From Alternaria dauci (taxonomy: Eukaryota > Ascomycota > Dothideomycetes > Pleosporales > Pleosporaceae), in contig NC_091278.1 of assembly GCF_042100115.1 (NCBI RefSeq), positions 1,302,001 through 1,366,000 of the forward strand: a DNA stretch of 64,000 nucleotides, written 5' to 3'. The translations under genes were made by a program, and so were the position numbers. The notes under the pieces are model-generated. The model was not told the origin of the DNA. It saw nothing but the letters and a program-made list of their open reading frames with translations, and searched no databases. Below are positions 22,903 to 33,148 of this stretch, piece after piece (the stretch's first letter is position 1; the number at the start of each line of letters is the position of its first letter).

Positions 22903-25040
22903 ATGGCCCCAACAACATCACTCAGTTCTGGTCCCAGGAAAAGACGCGTAGCGAGCCCTGGAAGTGGCATCAAGACCCCGACCCTTCCACGGGAACCTGC
23001 GATACCGGACACCACTCCCGAAAGTCCGCAAGATGGCCAATACTCTGATACGAGTGTGCGATCAGACAACGTTGATTCCCACCTGCTGCAGAATCACGGC
23101 CTACTCAGCCTACCATGCGAGCTTATTGAGATGATAGCCTCAAATCTCCTCGCCACTACGCACATTCTTAACCTTGGACGTGTCAACAAACGGATTAACG
23201 GGATCGTTCAGCAAACCATCGTGCGCAACCTGACCATATCTAGCAGGAATATCAGAGAGTTTCTCGAAATGCTCGTTGGCAACGCCGAGCTTACCAGCAA
23301 GATATCTAGTGCTGATTTCGGAGATTTCGGATACAGCCGCCGCGGAGAACATTTGTACGCAGGTCCGATGAGAATCCGCCTGAATTTCCTAGAAACTCTT
23401 CGCACCGCCGTCGCTGCGACTACCGGGCGGATTATTGACTGGAGCCCGGTTAAAGAAAATAACAAACCTGTTGGTTCTGTATGGAAGCAAGACTCAGCCT
23501 TCTTTCTTAACACTCTCGCAATATGCTGTCCAAGCATCAAGTCAGTGACCATTCAACTACCCGAAGCTAGACCGTTTCACTCAGGCCAACCTCCACGTCC
23601 GGCACACCGTGCTCCATCATCTTTCCCTGCTCTGAACCCAGAGTTACTGCCCGTTGCTCCATTTCAGGGTCCAGCGTTGAAAGTGTTCCAGGCGGGGCTC
23701 GAAGCTCTCACAATCTCAGAGAACACAAGATGGAAGGGTCCTCCCACAGTCGAGATCCTTGAGCCATACAACCTCAAATGGAGGAACATGGGAACACACA
23801 TTATTACTTTGGCAGGCTTCTCAAAACTAAAGCGACTTGATATACCCATGGATATCTTAGGACGTCCGCACGACATCGTGTTCTCCGACACCGGTAGCCC
23901 AAGTGTGACAAAACACGATGGACCAGCGTCTGTGGATCGTGGGCCTCCAGTTGGCAAGACGCTGGCGGAGCTACGTTCCAAGGTCTTGCCGCTTTCCATA
24001 CAGTATCTGTACTTGAGGTCATGCAACAAATGGATGTTTGCCCTTTTGCAGAGAATAAACGAAGTTCCCGTGGAAAAGTTGAGGCTTAAGCACGTCGAGC
24101 TCTCTTTCAAGTCATCGCCCAACAACCTTTTGGCACAGTGCGATGCCGTAGATCTGGGTCGACTGGATTGCGTTCAATTATTTGCAGATCTTGATCGTAA
24201 AGGAATCAAAGTCACTTTCCACACCGAACCGCAACGGATTCTTGTCGACATGCGCAAAGAGCTCGAGGCGCTTTCCTGCTTGACGACTATGGAGGTCTGG
24301 CACTACGCGGTTACGCACGCGCCGTTGTCCAAGTGGAATCTAGAAGCCAGCAGGAAGCGCCGTTCGCTGAAGATGGGATTTAGATATTTCTTACAGCACG
24401 CTGACCACCACTCGGAGCTCCTCAACAGCCCCACTTTCGACTTGGAGTCGTGGACACAGGGCGCCTTCTTCCACGGTACCAGGAATAGCAAATGGGATCC
24501 GCAGCTTCGAGATTCCAAGCTGAAGGTAAAAACAGTCGGATCCGATGGATGGAATGAGAGGGCCCTTGGGAAGCGTGCGTTGAAGCGACGACTTTCGCCG
24601 TTATTGAGTAAGCTCTGGACCAAAGGGGCAAGAACAGTAGGCTGACCAACATCACAGATTTGGATACCTATCAGTTTGGTTTCCGAACCGAGCAGGATCT
24701 TGCACCACCACCTAAAGAGTTTCGATTCCTTGGTGCTCGTTTTATTGTCGTACATGGCACGCGCGCGCAGTCCTCAAACCAGCATCGAGACACAGCGAAG
24801 ATACCTCGTGCGCACGAGGAGAAGCCGAAGCGCTCGAAGCAGATTGACCACATGGAACTTGTAACACACACAAAAATCGAGGCTCATGATCTGGAAGACG
24901 ACATAGAAAGGCTGCAGCTAGAATCTGGCAACAATATTAGCACATGCTTCCAGTTCAACGCAGCACTGTGGGCCAGTGTCAAATGGCAGATGTTCCTACA
25001 ACCAAAGACGGTCACACATTTCACGAGGTGTCCGGAGTAG
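22903..25040 (+). CDS. F-box domain protein, 695 residues, two exons
   Basis: Probable substrate-recognition subunit of an SCF-type ubiquitin ligase, or an orphan F-box protein. Exon 1 is 22903-24607 and exon 2 is 24658-25040, around a 50-bp intron (GTAAGC, branch-like CTGAC, CACAG). Reading through the intron gives an in-frame stop at 24645, which would cut the protein to 580 residues. Splicing instead joins LSPLL to NLDTYQFGFRTEQDL, a coding-looking exon of more than 120 residues. The N-terminal 60 residues are disordered. The F-box lies at about residues 66-110 (LLSLPCELIEMIASNLL, then HILNLGRVNKRINGIV). The rest is leucine-rich and helical, with IKSVTIQLPEARPF and LRSCNKWMFALL, compatible with degenerate LRRs. 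Its neighbour is a second F-box gene. Confidence 0.85.
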
Positions 25041-25517
25041 CCTATCGCTGTGTAGACAAGGCAGAAGAAGATGGCGAGCAGCAATGGCCCCTAGACGTTA
25101 GGCTTATCGTTTGTCGGCATATGTTTAGTGTAGATTTTCTCCAAGAGCTGATAACTGTACCGCATCATTCCTAGATGTGGAAAATATCTCATGAATCGCG
25201 GCTGTGAAATGCGCCGCTTGAACTAGCTACGTAGGGATCAGGGAGTGAAGGCCTGGCTACACGTGACATGACCGTGCGCTTCCCAAGATAAAACTTACCC
25301 TGAATTTGATATATGTAAGCGTACCACACGAAAGCTTGGTCCACAAATAAGTCCATGAATTCGTAATACGCTGGTGGTACTCTATAGATGCCTGTGTGCA
25401 AGTCAACCACTCGTCGCTGTTGCCTATCTCCATATTGCTACCTTGCGTCCACGCCGCCATATCACACCGGCAAGTTCCTGATCCAACCCCGACCCAAGAT
25501 CCTCTGGCTTGTCCATC
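25041..25517. other. Intergenic region between two F-box genes
   Basis: No supported gene; short overlapping frames only. It contains the 3' side of the first and the promoter of the second F-box gene. Confidence 0.45.
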
Positions 25518-26813
25518 ATGTCCCATCCGCCCTCCGTCTCCTCCTCACCCCACAAACGTACGACCATTAACGACCTCCCCGATGAATTACTGCTCAACAT
25601 CGGCGCGCAATTTAGGAATCGCAACCGCAATCGGGATCTTGGAAGTCTTGCGCTTGCATCTAAGAGATGGCAGCCTATCGCGCAAGAATGGCTGCTCATA
25701 GAGCCGCGGTTCAATCTCACTTTCATCGATGGGTACATGTGGGAAGTGGGCCATCGGTCGCACTTGCTGTCGCGCGTGGAGAGGTTAGAAATCTGGAGTC
25801 GCAGTGAAGGAAGAACTTCAATGACAAGCCATGTCAGCCGCGCCGGAATATACGTATACCTCACCGATGCCACCTATGTTCCGATCCCTGCCCCAGATCG
25901 CATAACGCAGAAAGCTGAATTCATGAAAATATGCAAGACCATGATCCAACACTACGCCACCAACGAACAACACGCGACAGACTGGATCGACTCTCTAACG
26001 ACGGACATCGTTCCCGCGCTTTTCGGCGTCCTTCTTTGCGCGCTGCCGAACTTACGTGAACTGAAGATCGGCGATGCGTGGCTAATGGACTTCCCTTTCT
26101 TCGCCAACACGCGTTCTCCGTCCGCCATCGCGAACCCTCCACATCCAGAGCTGTGGAAACACAGCTTCCTCAGTGGCGCGCTTGCAGCCACACTGCCTCG
26201 TCTAACAGTCCTCGAGGTACCAAGCGACATGACGGCTTTGGTGTGCGGCCGTGGCATCAGCACGCTTTTCGATTTCCGACGTTTCGAGACTCTGCAGGAA
26301 ATCACCCTTACCATGAAAGCAATCGAAGGTCATATCATCTTCCGCCAAGCAACCTCTCACGCCAACCCACAAGAGATCTTTCCGAGGACGCTGGAAACAT
26401 TGCGCATCAGTGAGGCGACGCATGTCACGGCCAATTTCCTGAACGACTTGTGTCTCGCCAAGAAAAGGTCCTGTTTCCCCAACCTGAAGCGCGTCGAAGC
26501 TTACCACATTTTATATCTGGAGGAAACGAGGGCTCTTGCCGATCTGGCACATTGTCTAGACCCAATAGACGATGTACGCGCCATGTTCCGCGATGCAGAG
26601 ATTGCGGTGTATCTCTATTTCCCGCCGTGGAGCATGAAGACGTGGAAGTCAGAACATGGCACGCCGTGGAGCATGAAGACTGAGCCGGATCAGCTACGTC
26701 GTGGAGAATATGCATGTTATCGGAAAGCAATGGGTCCCTTTGGGGTGCACCAGGAACCGATGAATAGGATTGAGGTTGAGTGGGACGCTGAGGGGGACGC
26801 GGTCATGCTCTAG
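25518..26813 (+). CDS. F-box domain protein, 431 residues, single exon
   Basis: The start is the ATG at 25518 (MSHPPSVSSSPHKR). The F-box follows at about residues 15-58: TINDLPDELLLNIGAQF, then LGSLALASKRWQPIAQEWL. The rest is leucine-rich and includes ALPNLRELKIGDAWL and LEVPSDMTALV, the usual degenerate LRR-like C-terminal half of fungal F-box proteins. A short internal duplication, PWSMKT...PWSMKT near residue 375, arises from a repeated 17-bp stretch (around 26627 and 26663). It is the last gene before the AT-rich block, ending about 200 bp from it. Its similarity to the preceding F-box gene is limited to domain type, so they are not a recent tandem duplication. Confidence 0.85.
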   Translation: MSHPPSVSSSPHKRTTINDLPDELLLNIGAQFRNRNRNRDLGSLALASKRWQPIAQEWLLIEPRFNLTFIDGYMWEVGHRSHLLSRVERLEIWSRSEGRTSMTSHVSRAGIYVYLTDATYVPIPAPDRITQKAEFMKICKTMIQHYATNEQHATDWIDSLTTDIVPALFGVLLCALPNLRELKIGDAWLMDFPFFANTRSPSAIANPPHPELWKHSFLSGALAATLPRLTVLEVPSDMTALVCGRGISTLFDFRRFETLQEITLTMKAIEGHIIFRQATSHANPQEIFPRTLETLRISEATHVTANFLNDLCLAKKRSCFPNLKRVEAYHILYLEETRALADLAHCLDPIDDVRAMFRDAEIAVYLYFPPWSMKTWKSEHGTPWSMKTEPDQLRRGEYACYRKAMGPFGVHQEPMNRIEVEWDAEGDAVML

Positions 26814-27000
26814 GACATGAGAAGGTGCATGTTCATGGCAATGATTGGAATGTAAGGGGGTGTCGGATACTAGGGTTTAGGTCTTGTCCAGGAAGCATCA
26901 CCCTACAGTAGATTGGTACGAGCGTTTGGATACAAAAGACAGTGAGTGTGATCTGCATCATGTGTAGAATTGGCGCGAGGTCGTTGTACTTAGATAAATT
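26814..27000. other. Border between gene isochore and RIPed AT-rich block
   Basis: Base composition changes abruptly at about 26.99-27.01 kb. To the left all four bases are used normally; to the right C and G nearly vanish and TA dinucleotides dominate. The border sits about 180 bp after the stop codon of the second F-box gene. Confidence 0.8.
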
Positions 27001-27708
27001 CCAATTCTGAATGAGGATATGATAATTTTAAGTAAAACATCTACTAGAGTATTTTTGCAACGCAAGCTACACTCTATAAGGAGTAGTTATAAGTAATAGT
27101 ATTTATTTTATACTATAATTGAATAGTAGGGGATAGCTCTATATTCTAATAATATACTAAGGAAAGTAATAATAATAGTTTATACTAGTTTTCCTATACG
27201 TAAAGTGTAGGTTCAGAGTAAGTTCCTTATCTATAGAGATAATAAGAGAAGTATTTATATTAGGACCTTAGTACCTTTCTAGCTGAGCTATATCCTATAC
27301 GTTATAAAGAGATATATAGAAAATATTATAAATATAATAATAAGGTAGTAGAAGTAAGTAATATACTTATAACCTAACTATATTTTAGACTTAAAATAGT
27401 ATAATATACTTACTAGAAAGCTTTTTACTAAGTTAGTTAACTAGGTTAATATACTTTATACTAAAGAGAATAGAGTCTTTTTTATAAAAGATATTTAGCT
27501 TATATTTCTTATTATAGTAGTAACTTTAATACTCTTATACTTTTAATAAATAACTTATTACTACTATATATATACTTAATAAATACTAAACTCTATCTAC
27601 TATATCTAGTACCTCCCCCTCTTACCTACTATCCTTAGGAGGTATTATAAGTAAAGGGTACTTACTATAAATAAAGTAGAAAGGAGTAGCTTTTTATTAA
27701 TTTATAAA

Positions 27709-28240
27709 TAGAGTTATCCCTCTTAGGCCTTAAGGATAGGGCTTATAGTATTATCTTATATTATATTACTAGGAAATTTATAAACTAAGCCTAAACTATC
27801 TTAGTATATCTAGAAGTCTCTTTTTACTTATAATACCTTTCTATCTACTCTACTTATATTATACTATATATATACTTATATCCTAGATTCTTATTATAAT
27901 TACTACTAATACTATTTAGAGATTAAGCTCTATTATATTATAGTAATTATAGTAATTATAGTAATTATAGTAATTATAGTAATTATAGTAATTATAGTAA
28001 TTATAGTAATTATATTAATTATAGTAATTATAGTAATTATAGTAATTATAGTTATAGTTATAGTTATAGTTATAATTATAATTATAATTCCTTTTAAGTA
28101 GCTATAAAGCCTATATATTACCTTTATATATTACTACTATAGTTACTATAGCTATAAAAGCTATTATAGCTATTATACTATACTTATTACTATTACGTAC
28201 CTAAATCCTATTATATTATATCCTAAGCCTTTAATATTAT
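27709..28240 (+). repeat. RIPed relative of the 46.73-48.07 kb island, left part
   Basis: Aligns to 46730-47160. Shared anchors include the GGCCTTA/GGCCTTAAGG region, AGAAGTCTCTTTTT, AGAGATTAAGCTCTAT, AATTCC(T/C)TTTAAG and AAGCCTATA(T/C)ATTAC. Differences are mostly C-to-T or G-to-A, as expected for RIP of this copy while the island stayed intact. Confidence 0.75.
27937..28090 (+). repeat. Tandem repeat, 9-bp unit then 6-bp unit
   Basis: About 12 units of ATTATAGTA (9 bp), then several GTTATA and ATAATT hexamers. The un-RIPed relative at about 46975-47045 has hexamer-like TCACAG/TTACAA units, so RIP and expansion have both acted here. Confidence 0.8.
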
Positions 28241-28386
28241 TAAATTAATTATCTACTACTTATACTTATCTTAGCTCCTTAATAATATTTATAATATATA
28301 GTAGCTAGTCCTTAAAGTCTTTATTATAAACCTCCTCTAAGTACTTATACTACTTATTAGTTATTATAGTACTAGTAACTTATATT

Positions 28387-29751
28387 TAGCTATAGCCTTT
28401 ATAGACGTTTTTTTATTATTATTATAGTATATTTAGAGACCTTTTTTAAGATAAAGCGCTAACTAAGTAACTATAGGCTTATACTTATATTTAGTACTAC
28501 TAGTATATATATAGTATATTATAAACGCTAGATACTAAAGATATATAATAGTATAATACGCCTTCTAGATATAAGATATAACCTTCTAACTTATACGCTA
28601 TCCCCTACTATATTCTACTATCTTCTACTATCCTTTATTATTTCTACCCTTTATAACCTTTATAGCTATACTTTATAACTACTACTACTACCTCTGCTAC
28701 TACTACCTCTACTACCCCTACTACCCCTTCTTAAGAATAATTAACTAGCTACCTATAGTATAGCTACTACGACTACTTAATAATTAGCTTTAGTTAGAGG
28801 AATATTAATAGTAGTATAGTTTATACCTTATTCTCTTATTCTTATAGTATTTCTTTAAATTCTTTCTTCTTAAGCCTAGAATACTAGTCTTTAAATACTT
28901 TTTTAATATTAATTACTTAGTTATATAGCTATCTCTTAGTCTCTTTACTCTACTTACTAAAGGTTAGGTAGGTAAGGTAGTTGAATAAAAGGAAATTAAT
29001 AAAGTAGTAAGTATTAGTATAAATAATCTCTTTATACTTTATAACCCTCTTTAAATACTATATTTTAGTCTACTTATAAGTTATTTTTATAATAATATTA
29101 CTAACCTTAAACCTCTTTATAAGGTACTAGCTAATAGATTTACTATTACTAAGGATTTAGAGTATTAGAGGTATTTATTCCTTTAGCTCTTTACTAACTA
29201 CTAGATTTAGCTCTTAAGTATATATAGTAGTAGGGCTTATATTATTTATATTTAATAGATTAAATAACTCTTTACTAGAGAGGGTATACTAGCCTAGCTA
29301 AATAGCTATAATAAGTTACCTTTAGAGATATATATAGTAAGATACTTAAAGTTAGTATTAGTATAAAGGTTAGAAGTAGCTAGGCTTTTATAGAAATATA
29401 TAAAATTCTAAGTAAGCTTAATTAGAGTAAAGATACTATATCCTCCTCTCTTTATAATATATTATAATTATATTACTAGCTAATACTAGTAATCCTTATT
29501 AGACCTTTACTAAGGTTTCTAATAAGTTTCTTTTTTAGTTACCTTTAGTAAATTTTTTTAACTTTAGTTTTTATATATAGATATTAGAGCTTTACTACTA
29601 TAAAATACTAATTAGTCTAGCGTTTAAATTATATTATTACTTTATCTTTTTTATTAACTTTTATAACTAATAAGTAGAGGGATAGCTACTTTTTACTTTT
29701 TTAAAGTTTTATTTTAATAATACCCCCCTACTTATAGAAAATAAAAAATTA
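28387..29751 (+). mobile_element. Degenerate element of family X, LINE-like, inserted in the RIPed island relative
   Basis: This segment of about 1.36 kb recurs on the minus strand at 31375-32609 plus 39782-39856, and partly at 30888-31370. Its right end is an A-rich tail (GAAAATAAAAAATTA) preceded by a C6 run. A near-direct repeat TAACTTATAT flanks it (28376-28385 and 29752-29761). An A-rich 3' end plus a roughly 10-bp target duplication and no terminal inverted repeat suggest a non-LTR retroposon. No protein motif survives RIP, so the class is an inference. Confidence 0.45.
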
Positions 29752-30169
29752 TAACTTATATATTATATATATACTAGACCTATATATCCTAGAGAAGAGT
29801 AAATAACTTATTAGCTTTATTTATACCTTTACTAGCTAGTATAATAGTAGTACTTATAAAGAGGACTTTAATAATAAATACTAAGTCCCTAAGTATATAG
29901 TTAAATTCTTTTTTAGTAAACTTATATAATAGGCTAAAGGATTAAATATAAGTCTAGAACTTATACTTAAAGTTACTTTTAAAGGGGTTAATCTTAATAA
30001 TAACTTTATACTTACTATACTATTTAATAGTAGCTACTATAGTTATTAAAAGGGTTACTAAACCCTTTAAAACTAAGTACTTTATATTTATAATAATATT
30101 ATATATAATAACTTTTATATTAAAGATACTAGAGTTACTAGAGTTACTAGATATACTAAATATACTAGA

Positions 30170-30495
30170 TATACTAGATATACTAGATATATTAAAGTGT
30201 AGGAGTTAAGAGAAGAAAATTTAAGTTATTTAAATATCTCTTTATTCTTAAGTACTATAGTTTAAAAACTCCTCTTCTCCCTAAACTCCTTTTCTCCCTA
30301 ATATTACTATAACTTTTTAGAACTACCTTAACTTTAGGGCTTTAGCTTTAACCTATCTATTATTAACTATATATAGCTATATATAGTAAAATATAGTGTT
30401 TAGGAAATACACCTTTACTATAATTTATTATAGTATCTTTTAATAGTGTTATACTTATATCTTTTACTAGTACGTTTATTATTTAAATATATTTA
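30170..30495 (+). repeat. RIPed relative of the 46.73-48.07 kb island, right part
   Basis: Aligns to about 47725-48070, including AAAACTCCTCTTCTCCC, AGGGCTTT(A/G)GCTT, GTGTTT(A/G)GGAAA(T/C)ACACCTTTAC and the end ACGTTTAT(T/C)ATTT. It covers the 5' part of the island's minus-strand ORF region. Together with the left part it brackets family X and unassigned sequence. The middle of the ORF cannot be traced here. Confidence 0.75.
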
Positions 30496-30887
30496 ATAAT
30501 ATAAAAGATTTAAGTATTATATATATTAATAAGCTACCCCTAAAAGTCTTCTAAGATTTAGAGGAGTATAAACCTAAAGTCCTTTAGTACTTTTACTATA
30601 CTAAACCTAAGAAGAACCTTATAAGAGAGACTAAGGTTAGCTATATTATAATAAAGGAGAGGGTAGAGGAGACTATAATAATAATCCTAAAGAGGAAAGG
30701 GTTTAAGTTAATATTTATTATATATATTAATATATATTACCTTATTAAGCTTATTAAGTATAGCTACTTAGTTATAGTAGCTTTAGGCGTTAGTAAAAAG
30801 ACTAAGGAGTAACTATATTAATAAATCCTAAATATTAATAAGGTAGTTAAAGAGAGAGATCTAAGTATTATAGAAAAAGAGTTAACT

Positions 30888-31370
30888 TTAGCCTTTATAG
30901 ACTTTTTTTTTATTATTATAGTATATCTAGAGACCTTTTTAAGATAAAGTACTAACTAAGTAACTATAGGCTTATACTTATATTTAGTATAGCTAGTATA
31001 TATATAATATATTATAAATAGTAGATACTAAAGATATATAGTAGTATTATATACTTACTAGAGATAAGATATAACCTTCTAACTTATATACTATCCCCTA
31101 CTATTCTTTACTATTTCTACCCTTTATAACTTTTATAGCTACCCTTTATAACTACTACTACTACCTCTACCTCTTCTTAAGAATAACTAACTAGCTACTT
31201 ATAGTATAGCTACTACTATCTAATAATTAGCTTTAGTTAGAGGAATATTAGTACTAGTACTATCTATACCTTATTCTTATATCCTTATAATATTTATTTA
31301 AATTCCTTCTCCTTAAGCCTAAGATATTAATCCTCTATTACTTATTTAATATTAACTACTTACCTATAAT
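30888..31370 (+). repeat. Truncated copy of element family X
   Basis: Direct repeat of 28395-28920, starting TAGCCTTTATAGAC and ending near TTAATATTAA(T/C)TACTTA. There it abuts the A-rich end of another X copy on the opposite strand. RIP differences separate the two copies. Confidence 0.65.
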
Positions 31371-32609
31371 TTTTTATTTTCTATAAGTAGGGGGGTATTA
31401 TTAAAATAAAACTTTAAAAAAGTAAAAAGTAGCTATCCCTCTACTTATTAGTTATAAAAGTTAATAAAAAAGATAAAGTAATAACGTGATTTAAACGCTA
31501 GACTAATTAGTGTTTTATAGTAGTAAAGCTCTAATATCTATATATAAAAACTAAAGTTAAAAAAAATTTACTAAAGGTAACTAAAAAAAGATACCTATTA
31601 AACCTTAGGAGGGTATAATAGGGATTACTAGCTATTAGCTAGTAATATAATTATAATATATTATAAAGGGGAGAGAGGATATAGTATATTTACTATAACT
31701 AAGAAGGGTTATATAAAAACCTAGCTACTTCTAACCTTTATACTAATACTAACTTTAAGTATCCTACTATATATAATTAAATTATATATAATTAAATTAT
31801 ATATAATTAAAATATACTATATATAAATACTATATATCCCTTAAGGTAACTTATTATAGCTATCTAGCTAGGCTAGTATACCCTCTCTAGTAAGGAGCCC
31901 CTTAACCTATTAAATATAAATAATATAAGCCCTATATATACTTAGGAGCTAAATCTAGTAGTTAGTAAGGAGCTAGAGGAGTAAATACCTCTAATACTCT
32001 AAATCCTTAGTAATAGTAAATCTATTAGCTAGTACCTTATTAAGAGGTCTAGGGTTAGTAATATTATAATAAAAGTAACCTATAAGTAGACTAGAATATA
32101 GTATCTAAAGAGGGTTATAAAGTATAAGGAAATTATCTATACTAACACCTACTACCTTATTAATCTCCTTATATTTAGCTACCTTACCTACCTAACCTTT
32201 AGTAAGTAAAGTAAGGAGACTAAGAGATAGCTATACTACTAAGCTATTAATATTAAAAGGGTACTTAAGGACTAATATCCTAGGCTTAAAGAGAGGGAAT
32301 TTAAAAAGATACTATAAAGATAAGAGAATAAGGTATAGGCTATACTACTATTAATATTCCTCTAACTAAAGCTAATTATTAAGTATTAGTTATAGCTATA
32401 CTATAAGTAACTTATTAGTTATTCTTAGGAAGGGGTAGTAATAGTAGTAGTAGTAAAGGCAGTAGTAGTTATAAAGGGTAGCTACAAAGGTTATAAAGAG
32501 TAGAAATAGTAAAGGATAGTATATATATTAGAAGGTTACGTCTTATAGTCTCTAGTCTATATATAATACTATTATATATCTTTAGTATCTAGTATTTATA
32601 ATATACTAT

Positions 32610-33085
32610 TGTTACAAGGTAACAAGGAATTGCTTCCCTTTCATGCAGGTCGTATGAAGGAAGACCATCGGGCGGACACGATGGACGAAAGTGGATCTAG
32701 GGCGGGGCCCAGATCACGTGAAAGGAATGGCATCCCGCCAAGACCTGGCCTCTGGGAGGCCAGTGAGGATTGGGAGGTCACGGCCCTCCTAGGCCTCCCT
32801 CTTGGAAGGGAGGGTAAGGAGGACAGGACCTATGGCAATGGGTATAAGAATGTGTTGGATCTCATTATTACACTCGTTGTGGTTAACTCAAATAGTTCAT
32901 CTCTTACACAGATTGTCAACTAGTTATTCTATCGTTTATAGAATTGGTATTGTTTATCCTTTGGTTACAACGATAACTCTTTTCCACCTGATCATTCCAT
33001 ACGATACCTCACGGACTACCGCTTTAGTCTACCTCGCCTTAGTACGGACCGAGCCTAGAGAAGTATAGCCTAACCCCGTGTAACA
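32610..33085 (+). repeat. 5' LTR of gypsy copy 1
   Basis: 476 bp, TGTTACAAGG...GTGTAACA, with TG/CA ends. It differs from the 3' LTR at two sites, both C-to-T here (one in a CpA, one in a CpG context). Frames of 104 and 88 codons inside the LTR repeat with it and are not treated as genes. The tRNA primer site just downstream could not be assigned with confidence. Confidence 0.95.
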
Positions 33086-33148
33086 CTTTAACCACCTTGG
33101 ATATCAGTGGACGTTTAACCAACAGGACAGCCCGATTAAGATTCAACA

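Larger units (their letters stand above)
27000..32609. repeat. AT-rich, RIP-degraded repeat block
   Basis: No open frames beyond trivial length on either strand; stop codons appear every few codons. Segments align to less mutated relatives elsewhere in the window (46.7-48.1 kb and 45.86-46.7 kb) almost entirely through C-to-T and G-to-A changes. This is direct evidence of RIP-type mutation rather than mere AT richness. It contains the pieces annotated separately. The remainder (27.0-27.7, 29.76-30.17 and 30.5-30.89 kb) is unassigned degenerate sequence. Confidence 0.85.

Noticed and set aside
27937..28070. CRISPR-like array
   Set aside because: Units are contiguous 9-bp repeats without spacers, in a eukaryotic RIPed region.
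28387..29751. Family X as a DNA transposon with terminal inverted repeats
   Set aside because: The two ends (G6/T-rich versus CTTTATAGAC) are not inverted repeats of each other, and the flanking repeat is longer than usual for such elements.
32609..33068. 104- and 88-codon frames inside every LTR (also 39305-39764, 49621-50080 and 56317-56755)
   Set aside because: They lie wholly within LTRs, start with non-ATG or weak starts, show no domain, and are conserved only because the LTRs are recent copies.
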